From: an uncultured Pedobacter sp.
GTDB lineage: Bacteria > Bacteroidota > Bacteroidia > Sphingobacteriales > Sphingobacteriaceae
Direction of reading: 5' to 3'
Assembly (NCBI RefSeq): GCF_946480185.1
Contig: NZ_CAMLIG010000021.1
Coordinates: 1 to 64,000, forward strand
Length of the DNA stretch: 64,000 bases
The notes beneath the pieces are model-generated. The model was not told the DNA's origin. It saw only the letters and a list, made by a program, of their open reading frames with translations, and did no database searches. Position 1 is the stretch's first letter; each line of letters starts with the position of its first letter. Both the position numbers and the translations under genes were made by a program. Of this stretch, positions 26,595 to 35,037 are shown piece after piece.

Positions 26595-27638
26595 ATGGAA
26601 AAGCAAAAAACCAAATCAAAATCAGCAAAAGTAATCCCAATTATATTAGGTGTACTTATACTTATCGGAGCTATTTTTGGTATTAAAGAATACATTTATT
26701 TTAGTAAACATATTGATACCGATGATGCACAAATTGACGGCGATATTAGCCCTGTAGTTTCACGCGTGGGCGGATATGTAGATTCAATTTATTTTGAGGA
26801 AAATCAGCATGTAAATGCAAACCAACTATTAGTTAAGCTAGACGATAGAGAATTTAAAGTAAAATTAGAGCAGGCAGTAGCTGGTAAAAAGTCTGCTTTA
26901 GCCAATGTAAATGTTAGTGAATCTGTTGTAAGTACAACCGCGGCCAATATTGGTACCGCAAAGGCAAATGTTGAAATTGCTGAGGCTAAAGCTAATAAAG
27001 CCAATAAGGATTTCGCCCGCTACCGAAATTTGGTAAAAGATGGATCAATAACCAAACAACAATTTGATCAGGCGAAAGCAGAGAAAGAAGCCGCAGACGC
27101 AAGTTTACAAGCCGCAAAAACACAGTATGAAGCCGCAAAAAAACAAGTAAATACAAGCCAGTCTCAGGTTTCTGCGGCTAGTTCTAACATTAGCTCGCGT
27201 AAAGCAGATATAGATTATGCAAAACTAATGTTGTCTTACACAAGAATTGTAGCGCCAACTTCCGGGATCATATCAAACAAAAACATACAAATTGGCCAGT
27301 TAATACAGCCAGGTCAATCTTTATTCTCTATTGTAAACGATAATAGCTTGTACGTTAAGGCAAACTTTAAAGAAACACAGTTAGAGAAATTAAAAGAAGG
27401 CCAATTGGTAGATGTAGAAATTGATGCTTTTCCTGATGTTCCTTTAAAAGGGCATATCTATAATTTTTCTCCGGCAACAGGAGCTAAGTTTTCTCTATTA
27501 CCTCCTGATAATGCAACAGGAAATTACGTGAAAGTAATTCAAAGAGTTCCTGTTAAAATTAAATTAGACAAAAATGAAATCCTATCGAAACTACGCCCTG
27601 GAATGAGTGTGAATGTTTCGGTACATATAGCAGACTAA
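26595..27638 (+). CDS. HlyD/EmrA family membrane-fusion adaptor
   Basis: 347 aa. One transmembrane helix at about 15-33 (VIPIILGVLILIGAIFGI) follows a basic N-terminus. The first lipoyl half-motif is DTDDAQIDGDISPVVSRVGG with YVDSIYFEENQHV. A long alpha-hairpin spans about 90-210 (many Ala, Lys and Gln, e.g. FDQAKAEKEAADASLQAA). The second lipoyl half is LSYTRIVAPTSGIISNKNI, followed by the beta-barrel domain. It bridges the inner-membrane EmrB pump and the TolC channel. Stop-to-start spacing to the pump is a single base. Confidence 0.94.
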   Translation: MEKQKTKSKSAKVIPIILGVLILIGAIFGIKEYIYFSKHIDTDDAQIDGDISPVVSRVGGYVDSIYFEENQHVNANQLLVKLDDREFKVKLEQAVAGKKSALANVNVSESVVSTTAANIGTAKANVEIAEAKANKANKDFARYRNLVKDGSITKQQFDQAKAEKEAADASLQAAKTQYEAAKKQVNTSQSQVSAASSNISSRKADIDYAKLMLSYTRIVAPTSGIISNKNIQIGQLIQPGQSLFSIVNDNSLYVKANFKETQLEKLKEGQLVDVEIDAFPDVPLKGHIYNFSPATGAKFSLLPPDNATGNYVKVIQRVPVKIKLDKNEILSKLRPGMSVNVSVHIAD

Positions 27639-27639
27639 A

Positions 27640-29187
27640 ATGGCAGAAAAAGGTCTAAAAAAGTGGGTAATTACTATTACGGTAATTGTTGCCTCGCTTT
27701 TAGAATTAATAGATACCACAATTGTTAACGTTTCGTTGCCCCAAATGCAGGGTAATTTGGGCGCAACCTTAGAGGATATTGCCTGGGTTACCACGGGTTA
27801 TGCGGTAGCAAACGTGATTATCCTTCCAATGTCGGGTTGGTTAGGAGAGACATTTGGGCGTAAAAATTATTTTTTGACGTCTATTATCGTATTTACAATT
27901 GTCTCTTTTTTATGCGGTAACGCAACAAGTTTAAATGAGTTGATCTTATTTAGGGTTATACAAGGCCTTGCCGGTGGAGGATTAATTTCTACCGGACAAG
28001 CCATTTTGTTGGAAACTTGGCCTCCTGAAGAAGTTGGAACGGCAACCGCCATGTTTGGATTGGGTGCAGTGGTAGGTCCAACGCTAGGTCCCACAATCGG
28101 TGGTTACATTACTGATCATTTCTCTTGGCCTTGGATATTTTATGTAAACATCCCAATTGGGGTATTGGCGGCTTTTGCTACCTATTTGTTTATCAAAGAA
28201 ACACCAAAAACCGCAAAAGGAAGACCAGTGGATTGGTGGGGAATTGCGCTATTAGCGATTACTGTGGGTAGTTTACAAACAGTTTTGGAGAAAGGTGAAA
28301 CTGAAGATTGGTTTGCCACTTCTTATATCCTGTTTTTATCCGTAGTTTCTGCTGTTGGTTTCTTGTTGTTTATTTGGCGAGAGAAGGTCACGGACCACCC
28401 AATTGTTAATTTGGATATATTAAAAAAGCGGAGTTTTTCCGTGGGGATGTTTTTCAGTTTTATTTTGGGATTTGGACTGTATGGCTCGGTGTTTATATTT
28501 CCTGTTTTTTGCCAAAATCTGCTCGGTTTCACCGCTCTGCAAACGGGGGAGATATTACTCCCCGGTGGTATTGCAACCATTATATTGATGCCTTTTATTG
28601 GTATGATGCTGAAAAAAGGAGTGCCAGCGCAGTTGATGGCAGGTTTTGGGATGCTTTTATTCTTTATTTTCTCGCTTATGTTGAGTAAATCTACGCTCTC
28701 ATCAGGTACTGGAGATTTCTTCTGGCCTTTAGTTATTAGGGGCGTTGGAATGGCATTTTTGTTTGTTCCGTTAACAACCTTGGCCATTCAGGATTTACGT
28801 GGAAAAGAGATTGGACAGGGAACAGGATTGAACAATATGGGGCGGCAATTGGGCGGTTCTTTTGGAATTGCGGCCTTAACAACATTGTTGCACATTAGAA
28901 TTAGCGTACACCGTAACAGTTTGTTATCTAATATTAACGAATATAATACAGCATTTACTGATAGAATACATGGCATTACACAAAGTTTTATGGCTAAAGG
29001 TTATACTTTTTTAGATGCGCAACACGCCGCCACAAAAGCTATTGAAGGTATGGTAACCAGACAATCCGTTCTGCTTACTTATACTGATGCTTATTGGTTG
29101 GTGGGTTATGTAATGCTGTTTTCAATACCTCTGTTATTATTGCAGAAGTTTAAAAGAAACGTCGAAATACCGGCAGATGTGCATTAA
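27640..29187 (+). CDS. EmrB/QacA family drug:H+ antiporter (DHA2, 14 TM)
   Basis: 515 aa major facilitator of the DHA2 class. The opening VASLLELIDTTIVNVSLPQM has motif D1, DTTIVNVSLP. Motif A is GWLGETFGRKNY, and motif C is GLGAVVGPTLGPTIGGY, the antiporter signature. The hydrophobicity fits 14 helices. It exports hydrophobic toxicants in exchange for protons through the adaptor and channel encoded just before it. It is the last gene of the operon and is followed by a strong terminator. Confidence 0.94.
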   Translation: MAEKGLKKWVITITVIVASLLELIDTTIVNVSLPQMQGNLGATLEDIAWVTTGYAVANVIILPMSGWLGETFGRKNYFLTSIIVFTIVSFLCGNATSLNELILFRVIQGLAGGGLISTGQAILLETWPPEEVGTATAMFGLGAVVGPTLGPTIGGYITDHFSWPWIFYVNIPIGVLAAFATYLFIKETPKTAKGRPVDWWGIALLAITVGSLQTVLEKGETEDWFATSYILFLSVVSAVGFLLFIWREKVTDHPIVNLDILKKRSFSVGMFFSFILGFGLYGSVFIFPVFCQNLLGFTALQTGEILLPGGIATIILMPFIGMMLKKGVPAQLMAGFGMLLFFIFSLMLSKSTLSSGTGDFFWPLVIRGVGMAFLFVPLTTLAIQDLRGKEIGQGTGLNNMGRQLGGSFGIAALTTLLHIRISVHRNSLLSNINEYNTAFTDRIHGITQSFMAKGYTFLDAQHAATKAIEGMVTRQSVLLTYTDAYWLVGYVMLFSIPLLLLQKFKRNVEIPADVH

Positions 29188-29191
29188 CAAA

Positions 29192-29221
29192 CAAAGCCGC
29201 TTTATTAATAAAGCGGCTTTG
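29192..29221 (+). terminator. Rho-independent terminator of the efflux operon
   Basis: Perfect arms CAAAGCCGCTTTATTA / TAATAAAGCGGCTTTG, nearly continuous, beginning 5 bp after the emrB stop. The downstream U-tract is weak (TAATTAAC). Confidence 0.75.
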
Positions 29222-29248
29222 TAATTAACAATTAAAACCTGTAAAATT

Positions 29249-29278
29249 CTAAAAGCATATTGATGATATTGCTTTTAG
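29249..29278. repeat. Small stem-loop in the emrB-ahpD gap
   Basis: Perfect arms CTAAAAGCA and TGCTTTTAG around a 12-base AT-rich loop. It lies between convergent genes and lacks a T-run directly after it; possibly a second terminator or an RNA 3' stabiliser. The rest of this gap (29279-29426) is AT-rich without recognisable features. Confidence 0.4.
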
Positions 29279-29426
29279 TGTGATTAACCTTGTTACTAAT
29301 TTAAGGATTTAATACGGTTAAAAACAAATTTTACAGTAAAATAATGTATAAAATCATCATTAGTTGCAACTATAAACTAAAATAGATTTTATTTTTATAT
29401 TTTAGATTAATCTATAATTTAATAAG

Positions 29427-30005
29427 TTAATAAATTATTTTTCCGGTAGCCGTAACAATTGAAGCAATTCTAACAGCATCAAAAATACGTTCTTCTTTAC
29501 AGCCTAATTTAATTAAAGAATCTTCGTGGGCATTCACGCACATTTCGCAACCGTTAACTGCAGAAACAGCTAAGCTCAATAGCTCAAAAAACTCTTTAGA
29601 AATCACTGGTTTAATCATCAATTGCATTCTGATACGGGCTGGAATTTGCGTGTATTTTTCCTTTTGTGTAAAATGACGGAACCTGTAAAACACATTGTTT
29701 GATGCCAATAAAGAAGCACAGGAAACAGCTTCTGCCAATTCATCTCCCGTGGCCTCAAATTTTAATGCGTAATTTTTGTAAAACGTTATTAAAATACTGT
29801 TTTGATTATTAGCTGCTATACTTAAACCTAACAAAGCACATTCTTTTTCTGATAAAAATTCCGAAGTTAATGTACTGTTAAAGTTCAGTTTTAAATCACG
29901 TAGGTATTTAAAATCTGTAGCGTTTAAAAGTTCTAAGGCTTTATTATTGATGGTGCTTTCACCAAATATATCCAACACTTCTTGTGTAGTTTCTGAAATA
30001 TTCAT
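29427..30005 (-). CDS. AhpD-like alkylhydroperoxidase (carboxymuconolactone decarboxylase fold)
   Basis: 192 aa from the ATG at 30005 (MNISETTQEVLDIFGE). The active-site CXXC is NGCEMCVNAHED, Cys153 and Cys156, with the downstream His of the AhpD proton relay. The all-helical fold belongs to the CMD/AhpD family, which reduces the peroxiredoxin AhpC or acts directly on peroxides. The peroxiredoxin gene lies 82 bp upstream on the same strand. A terminator hairpin between them suggests attenuation or separate expression levels. An in-frame extension to 30074 crosses that hairpin and was rejected. Confidence 0.9.
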   Translation of the reverse strand: MNISETTQEVLDIFGESTINNKALELLNATDFKYLRDLKLNFNSTLTSEFLSEKECALLGLSIAANNQNSILITFYKNYALKFEATGDELAEAVSCASLLASNNVFYRFRHFTQKEKYTQIPARIRMQLMIKPVISKEFFELLSLAVSAVNGCEMCVNAHEDSLIKLGCKEERIFDAVRIASIVTATGKIIY

Positions 30006-30050
30006 TATGCTTAATCCTTTGTCAAATTTTATGAAAATATTAATGCAATA

Positions 30051-30088
30051 AAAAAGCCCCTTGCTTAAAAACAAGGGGCCTCTTTTTT
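30051..30088 (-). terminator. Terminator between peroxiredoxin and ahpD-like gene
   Basis: GCCCCTTG, loop, CAAGGGGC, with A-runs before and T-runs after, placed directly at the end of the peroxiredoxin gene. The downstream gene would then rely on read-through or its own promoter. Confidence 0.75.
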
Positions 30089-30645
30089 TAAGCTTCTAAT
30101 GCCGCTGTTAATGTTTCCTGTCCTTTTTCCCAATTACAAGGGCAAAGTTCGTCCGTTTGCAAACCATCTAATACACGTAAAACTTCTTTCACGTTTCTGC
30201 CAACGTTTAAATCGTTAACACTCACCCAACGTATAACTCCTTGTGGGTCAATAATAAAAGTTGCTCTATAAGCTACTTTTTCACCTGCAACTAAAATACC
30301 TAAATCTTCTGCTAAAGATTTTGAAGTATCAGCCAGCATCGGAAATTTCAAACCTCTTAAATCGTCGTGGTTGTTTCTCCAGGCTAAGTGAACAAATTCA
30401 GAATCGGTAGATGCGCCAATTAATGTAGTGTCTCTGTCTCTGAACTCGCTGTAATTATTGTTAAATTCTGCAATCTCTGTAGGGCAAACAAACGTAAAAT
30501 CTTTTGGCCACCAAAACATCACTGTCCAACGGTTGTCATTATTGATTAATGAATCTGATGAAATGTTTGCAAACTCTTTGCCTTTTTCTAAACTTACTAC
30601 AGAAGTTTTGTTAAACTCCGGGAATTTTTCTCCTATACCTATCAT
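30088..30645 (-). CDS. AhpC/Prx-type 2-Cys peroxiredoxin
   Basis: 185 aa thioredoxin-fold peroxidase. The peroxidatic Cys54 lies in DFTFVCPTEIAEF, and the resolving Cys is in ELCPCNWEKGQETL near residues 168-170. The catalytic PxxxT/SxxC pattern and the SVNDLNVGRNVKEVLRVLDGLQ C-terminal helix are conserved. It reduces hydrogen peroxide, alkyl peroxides and peroxynitrite in the cytoplasm. The partner AhpD-like gene lies downstream, the two-component peroxide-defence arrangement; no AhpF is in the window. A -7 box (TATATTTG) lies about 40 bp upstream. Confidence 0.95.
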   Translation of the reverse strand: MIGIGEKFPEFNKTSVVSLEKGKEFANISSDSLINNDNRWTVMFWWPKDFTFVCPTEIAEFNNNYSEFRDRDTTLIGASTDSEFVHLAWRNNHDDLRGLKFPMLADTSKSLAEDLGILVAGEKVAYRATFIIDPQGVIRWVSVNDLNVGRNVKEVLRVLDGLQTDELCPCNWEKGQETLTAALEA

Positions 30646-30684
30646 AATATTATATTGTAAATGCTTTGATTATTAATGTTAGTG

Positions 30685-30692
30685 CAAATATA
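30685..30692 (-). promoter_or_regulatory. -7 promoter box for the peroxiredoxin gene
   Basis: TATATTTG on the minus strand matches TAnnTTTG and leaves a leader of about 35 nt before the ATG at 30645. Confidence 0.5.
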
Positions 30693-30989
30693 AGGTTAAA
30701 TAGGGAGTGTTTTTATTTTATGTTTTGATAGGCTTATAGTTAAAAACTATAATTATTTTTAAGTTTATAAGTGGTTTAAAAAGAGTGGTTTTTTTGTTAA
30801 ATCTAAAGTAAAATACCCTCATTTTGATGATTGCTCTTTTATAAAAGATAGATATTTATTGCTAAATGGAACTGAGGTTAATAGGTGATATTTGCTGCTG
30901 TATTCTCGCTTAGTTAGCATGTCATAAATTTCTATTGCTCTAAAGATAAAGCGTAAATCCCGAATGAATTTCGTTTTTAAAGATATCAA
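30693..30989. other. AT-rich intergenic region upstream of the YncE-like gene
   Basis: Divergent gap between the peroxiredoxin promoter and the TTCA direct repeat. No gene, hairpin or repeat was recognised in it. Confidence 0.5.
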
Positions 30990-31011
30990 TTCATAATCTA
31001 TTCAGAATTGT
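30990..31011 (+). promoter_or_regulatory. 11-bp direct repeat (site A), putative response-regulator box
   Basis: TTCATAATCTA followed directly by TTCAGAATTGT; the second TTCA begins 38 nt before the ATG of the YncE-like gene. It is one of four TTCA-N7-TTCA sites in this region and fits the head-to-tail half-sites bound by OmpR/PhoB-family dimers. Confidence 0.55.
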
Positions 31012-31038
31012 GCCCTAAATAGCATAAAAAACTTCGTT

Positions 31039-32067
31039 ATGTTTAGTAAAAAAATAGTGCTTTCATTCTTTATCATGTTCTCTTGTTTGTCTTTTAAAAC
31101 TTTCGGTCAAAAGGCTGGCAATTTTCATGTTATCAAAAGCTTTGCAATAAATGGCGACGGAGGATGGGACTACCTAACCGTAGATGATGAAACAAAGCAA
31201 CTCTACGTTTCTCACGGAGACCAAGTTAACATCATTAACGAAGAAACTGGCGATTCTATTGGAGTGATAAAAAATACTTTGGGCGTTCATGGAATTGCGC
31301 TCGTTAAAAAATTGGGAAAAGGCTATATCTCAAACGGTAGATCAAATACTTGCACAGTGTTTGATCTGAAGAGTAAGCAAACGCTTAAAACTATTAACGT
31401 TGGTGCTAATCCGGATGCGATATTTTATGATGATTTTTCTAAAAAGGTATTTGTGTTTAATGGTAAAAGTTCAGATGCTAGTGTAATTGACCCGGTAACA
31501 GATAAAGTAATTTCAAAAATTGCTTTAGGCGGAAAGCCCGAAACAGGCGTTTCTGATGGGAAAGGATTAATTTTTGTAAATATTGAAAATACAAATGAAG
31601 TGGTTGTGCTTAACGCGATGAGTTTTGAAATTAAGCATCGCTATAAAGTTTTAAAGGGCGATGAACCATCTGGTTTAGCAATGGACAGGGTAACTAACAG
31701 ACTTTTTATTGGTTGTGGTGGCAATAAAACGATGGTTATTATGGATGCCAGTAATGGGAAAGTTATTAGTTCATTGCCTATTGGCGATTGCGATGGTGTA
31801 GTGTTTGATCCAATTTACAAAACTGCGTACTCTTCAAACGGAGATGGATTTATAACTGCAATTTTTGAGAAAGATGTGAACCACTTTGGGCTGCTAAAAA
31901 ATATACCGACAGAAAAAGGAGCAAGAACCATCGCTCTTGATTTTAAAACACACCATCTTTTTACGCCTACCGCTAAAATAGCTTCGGTTGTTCAAGCTGG
32001 TGAAAATGCTCGCCCTGTTAGAAAATTAGTGCCAAACAGTTTTCATGTTCTGGAAATTGGGGAATGA
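31039..32067 (+). CDS. YncE-like secreted seven-bladed beta-propeller
   Basis: 342 aa with a signal peptide (cleavage near KTFGQ, residue 24). The body is a series of blade repeats of about 40 residues, typified by KQLYVSHGDQVNIINEETG, KGYISNGRSNTCTVFDLKS, KKVFVFNGKSSDASVIDPVT and NRLFIGCGGNKTMVIMDAS, as in the YncE/YVTN family. Such proteins sit in the periplasm or on the surface and bind ligands; no catalytic residues are known for the family. The gene stands alone, with a TTCA direct repeat just upstream that is shared with the nearby RND operon. It converges with the EamA gene at 5 bp. Confidence 0.88.
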   Translation: MFSKKIVLSFFIMFSCLSFKTFGQKAGNFHVIKSFAINGDGGWDYLTVDDETKQLYVSHGDQVNIINEETGDSIGVIKNTLGVHGIALVKKLGKGYISNGRSNTCTVFDLKSKQTLKTINVGANPDAIFYDDFSKKVFVFNGKSSDASVIDPVTDKVISKIALGGKPETGVSDGKGLIFVNIENTNEVVVLNAMSFEIKHRYKVLKGDEPSGLAMDRVTNRLFIGCGGNKTMVIMDASNGKVISSLPIGDCDGVVFDPIYKTAYSSNGDGFITAIFEKDVNHFGLLKNIPTEKGARTIALDFKTHHLFTPTAKIASVVQAGENARPVRKLVPNSFHVLEIGE

Positions 32068-32072
32068 TATGC

Positions 32073-32486
32073 TTAAAGGACAATCACCAGCGTACCTATC
32101 ATGATAAATAAAGCACCCACTGCCGTTTTTATGGTTAAGGTTTCATTTAAAAACAGTACGGAAAGGGCTATTGTTAAAGCTACACTAAGTTTATCAACCG
32201 GTGCAACCTTAGAAACCTCTCCCAACTGTAGCGCTTTAAAATAAAATATCCATGAAAGTCCGGTGGCCAAGCCTGATAGTACCAGGAAAAGAATGTTGTG
32301 TTTTGATAATATCGCAATTCCTTTCCACTCGCCTCTAGCTAAAACTATAGCCCAAGCGAGAATTAAAATGATTACTGTTCTAATGGCAGTTGCCAGATCG
32401 GAATTTACGCCACTAACACCTATTTTAGCGAAGATGGCGGTAAGCGATGCAAAAACCGCAGCTAATAATGCATATATCCACCACAT
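32073..32486 (-). CDS. Small EamA-family (DMT) transporter, single-domain
   Basis: 137 aa from the ATG at 32486 (MWWIYALLAAVFASLTAIFAK). It is about half the size of a standard EamA protein: one EamA domain with five hydrophobic segments (including RTVIILILAWAIVLARG, LVLSGLATGLSWIFYFKAL and ALFIMIGTLVIVL). APVDKLSVALTIALSVLFLNE is the family signature. Such half-size proteins probably dimerise in the inner membrane. Substrate unknown. A TTG three codons upstream is possible, but the ATG fits better. Confidence 0.88.
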   Translation of the reverse strand: MWWIYALLAAVFASLTAIFAKIGVSGVNSDLATAIRTVIILILAWAIVLARGEWKGIAILSKHNILFLVLSGLATGLSWIFYFKALQLGEVSKVAPVDKLSVALTIALSVLFLNETLTIKTAVGALFIMIGTLVIVL

Positions 32487-32901
32487 AAGAACCAATATAC
32501 ATTCTTTTTGATTTGATTTCGGAAATTTTTTAATTATGGCAATCTGCAGGTGAGTCTTTAAAATAGGTGTCGAGGAATTTTATTTCCCTCTTTTATAAAA
32601 CGCAATAAAATTTATCTGCAAAAATTTGTTTTTATGCGAAATTACTTCAGAATTGGTAGCTAAATATGTGCAGTTTATTAGAAAGTAATTCTCGCAACGA
32701 GACAAATTATTTTATTGATTCAGCACTTTTTCAAAGGTGCCAGAATATAATAAACTACAAAGTTATGGTACCAATTTTAGTTTGACTTCCTGTTGTTGGG
32801 TTCCAGATGTAAGTTTTGGAAAGCTGAAGAATCCGAAAAAGGATTGCTATACAATGGTAAAATATGTTTTTAAACAAAAAAAGAGAGGAAAATAATTTGA
32901 T
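32487..32901. other. Intergenic region with TTCA half-site and direct repeat
   Basis: AT-rich gap of about 415 bp between divergent genes. It holds a lone half-site TTCAGAATTGG at 32646-32656 and the full direct repeat (site B) at 32719-32740. A weak stem GAGGAA/TTCCCTC lies near 32571-32589. No gene was recognised. Confidence 0.5.
32719..32740 (+). promoter_or_regulatory. 11-bp direct repeat (site B), putative response-regulator box
   Basis: TTCAGCACTTT followed by TTCAAAGGTGC, 11-bp period. It lies 162 bp upstream of the sterol-desaturase-like ATG, the most distant and weakest of the four sites. Confidence 0.4.
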
Positions 32902-33774
32902 ATGGCACCTACAAACGCACCAACAAATCATACTACGGTTCAATTGTTCTATTTCGCGTTCATTATTGTTGGACTGTGGCATTCGGAATTGTTGTTTAAA
33001 AAAGAAAACTTAAAAGCTAAATGGCAACATACTCGTTTAAATCTTTGGTTTATTCTTACTGCCGTATCTGTTCAGTTGCCTTTAACAGTTTTATTGGTTA
33101 AAGTAACCGAATGGACAGCTCATCATCATTTTGGGATACTTTATAGAATCCCATTTACAAACTATACGTTGGTAAAAGTTTTTGTCGGAATTTTGCTGTT
33201 GGATTTCTTTGAATATTTTTATCATTTCACTATGCACAGGATCGGGTATCTATGGCATTTTCATTTAGTCCATCATAGTGATACCAAATTGGATGTAAGT
33301 ACAACCGTTCGTGAGCATCCTATTGAAACATTTGTAAGAGTAAGTATCATGATTTTAGTGGTTTATATCACCGGAGTGCCCATCCTTATTTTAATTATCA
33401 GACAGTTTATTCAAAGTTTATTTAATATTTCATCTCACACTTCCATCTCATTGCCTAAAAATGCAGAAAAAATTCTAGGTCAGGTCTTCATCACTCCCGG
33501 TTTACATAAGGTTCACCATCACCATGAGTTGCCTTATACAGATTGTAATTATGGGGATATTTTATGTATTTGGGATAGGCTTTTTGGTACTTATGCAAAA
33601 CTAGAGCCTGGGGAAATAGTTTATGGTTTGGATGTTACAGCGGGCGAAGAGCTGGATAATTTTGCTACTTTGGTTAATTATCCGTTTAAGCTAAAAAAGA
33701 AAGTTCGTCTCCAGTATAAAGAGAGTTTAATTCTTGATAAGAACGCGAACAAAGTATTTAAAAGTGAATTTTAA
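32902..33774 (+). CDS. Sterol desaturase/fatty acid hydroxylase superfamily protein
   Basis: 290 aa membrane-bound di-iron enzyme. The His clusters are YHFTMHRIGY, WHFHLVHHSDTKLDVST and HKVHHHHELPYTDCNYGD, matching the HxxxH, HxxHH, HxxHH pattern. The N-terminus has three to four hydrophobic segments (FYFAFIIVGLWHSELLF, WFILTAVSVQLPLTVLLV, TLVKVFVGILLLDFFEYFY). The likely chemistry is hydroxylation or desaturation of a lipid, for example an ornithine lipid, fatty acid or carotenoid. Bacteroidetes make such modified lipids, but the substrate here is inferred only. The gene lies between the EamA and PAP2 genes. Confidence 0.88.
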   Translation: MAPTNAPTNHTTVQLFYFAFIIVGLWHSELLFKKENLKAKWQHTRLNLWFILTAVSVQLPLTVLLVKVTEWTAHHHFGILYRIPFTNYTLVKVFVGILLLDFFEYFYHFTMHRIGYLWHFHLVHHSDTKLDVSTTVREHPIETFVRVSIMILVVYITGVPILILIIRQFIQSLFNISSHTSISLPKNAEKILGQVFITPGLHKVHHHHELPYTDCNYGDILCIWDRLFGTYAKLEPGEIVYGLDVTAGEELDNFATLVNYPFKLKKKVRLQYKESLILDKNANKVFKSEF

Positions 33775-33843
33775 AACAAGATTATCATGGAAATTTAGCA
33801 TTTGGATATGCTTAATATCGCGTTGCCATTTTAGCAGATCTTT

Positions 33844-33882
33844 AGAACGAGTGCGTTCTTTATAACAGAGGATTCTAGAATC
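33844..33882. promoter_or_regulatory. Two perfect palindromes upstream of the PAP2 gene
   Basis: AGAACG-AGTG-CGTTCT at 33844-33859 and GATTCTAGAATC at 33871-33882. They lie 110-148 bp before the PAP2 ATG and just upstream of TTCA site C. Their proteins are unknown; candidate operators or transcript stems. Confidence 0.35.
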
Positions 33883-33888
33883 CGTTAA

Positions 33889-33910
33889 TTCAAATTCTAT
33901 TCAGATTGTA
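33889..33910 (+). promoter_or_regulatory. 11-bp direct repeat (site C), putative response-regulator box
   Basis: TTCAAATTCTA followed by TTCAGATTGTA. The second half starts 92 bp before the PAP2 ATG. It is very close in sequence to site A (both read TTCAnAaTCTA then TTCAGA). Confidence 0.55.
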
Positions 33911-33991
33911 ATGTTATTATTAGCAAAAAAAGATAATGAAAGACTTTAAAAGCCGATAAGGAATTTTGATTTTTTAAACTAACCGATTGAT

Positions 33992-34903
33992 ATGACTAAA
34001 ATGCTTAAAAATACTTTGCTATTTCTTTTTTTATTATCTTTTTTTAAACCCACATTTTGCCAAACTTTAGATAGTTTATCCAATCAGGAGTTAACAGATA
34101 GCACATTTGTACAGCCAAAGCAAAGTTTCCCCAAGCCAGAAAGATTTGGTTTTATTACTCATGTTCCTGATGATTTATGGCAGATAACCAAGTCTCCATT
34201 TCAAAAACAAAACTTAAAGGGTTTAGCATTTGTTGGGGCTTCAACCGGACTACTTCTTTGGCAGGATCAAAACATTGTTAACGCAGCCCAGCAATTTGGG
34301 CGATTTATAAAATTAAATCCTGCGGTGGTTTTTGATTCTCCGGTTAAACTTGGTACAACACGTTTGGTGAAAGTTCCTCAGAATTTAAACACGGCAATTT
34401 ATCAGTTAGGCGAGGGCGGAACCAGTATGTATATTGCTGCAGGTTTGTTCCTTTACGGGAAAATACAACATGATAACCGGTCTGTGCAAACAGCGGGAGA
34501 TTTAACTGAAGCTTTTTTTGCAATGGGTATCACTACCCAAATTTTAAAAAGAATCTCAGGACGCGAAACTCCATCTAGTGCCACGCAAAGTGGTGGTGCC
34601 TGGCGTCCGTTTCCATCTTTTAGTGATTTTCAGAACAATAAATCAAATTTTGACAGCTTTCCTTCGGGGCATTTAGCTACTATGATGACTACCGTAACAG
34701 TTTTAGCTAAAGATTATCCGGAAAAAAAATGGATTAGGCCAGTTGGTTATTCTCTGATTGGACTTACAGGGATGGCGATGTTAAATAATGGTGTCCATTG
34801 GGCTGGTGATTATCCTTTGGCCATAGCAATTGGTTATATTACCGGCGAAATTATTACGCATCGGCATTTAAAAAAACATAGGCCGATTGCTTTGAGGATG
34901 TAA
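33992..34903 (+). CDS. Phosphatase PAP2 family protein
   Basis: 303 aa with signal peptide (cleavage near PTFCQ). The three PAP2 acid-phosphatase motifs are visible: KRISGRETPSSA (K-x6-RP-like with RE in place of RP), FPSGHLATMMT (PSGH) and NGVHWAGDYPLAIAIG (H-W-x2-D). Hydrophobic stretches suggest a membrane or periplasmic location. In the family these residues remove phosphate from phosphatidic acid or undecaprenyl pyrophosphate. Here a lipid or cell-envelope phosphate is likely but inferred. Its promoter region carries the TTCA direct repeat of the RND regulon. Confidence 0.88.
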   Translation: MTKMLKNTLLFLFLLSFFKPTFCQTLDSLSNQELTDSTFVQPKQSFPKPERFGFITHVPDDLWQITKSPFQKQNLKGLAFVGASTGLLLWQDQNIVNAAQQFGRFIKLNPAVVFDSPVKLGTTRLVKVPQNLNTAIYQLGEGGTSMYIAAGLFLYGKIQHDNRSVQTAGDLTEAFFAMGITTQILKRISGRETPSSATQSGGAWRPFPSFSDFQNNKSNFDSFPSGHLATMMTTVTVLAKDYPEKKWIRPVGYSLIGLTGMAMLNNGVHWAGDYPLAIAIGYITGEIITHRHLKKHRPIALRM

Positions 34904-34999
34904 GGAATAATAAAAGGATTGAACGCCTGAGTAATGGCAGGTTGTTTTATTTTTAGCTCTTTCATCTTGCCTCTCTTTATATTCTCGACCTTTTCTCAG

Positions 35000-35021
35000 T
35001 TCAGAATGTTTTCAGAAAGAA
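35000..35021 (+). promoter_or_regulatory. 11-bp direct repeat (site D), putative autoregulatory box
   Basis: TTCAGAATGTT followed by TTCAGAAAGAA, ending 16 bp before the ATG of the first gene of the operon that encodes the OmpR-family regulator. This is the strongest reason to connect the four sites with that regulator. Confidence 0.6.
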
Positions 35022-35037
35022 CTTGTTTTTTTGAGTC

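Noticed and set aside
28323..28787. 154-codon antisense frame inside emrB
   Set aside because: A shadow of the DHA2 coding sequence, composed of Lys/Asn/Ile-rich text without motifs.
25700..29000. Efflux operon as a mobile resistance island
   Set aside because: No transposase, integrase, direct-repeat ends or odd base composition were seen; it looks like an ordinary chromosomal operon.
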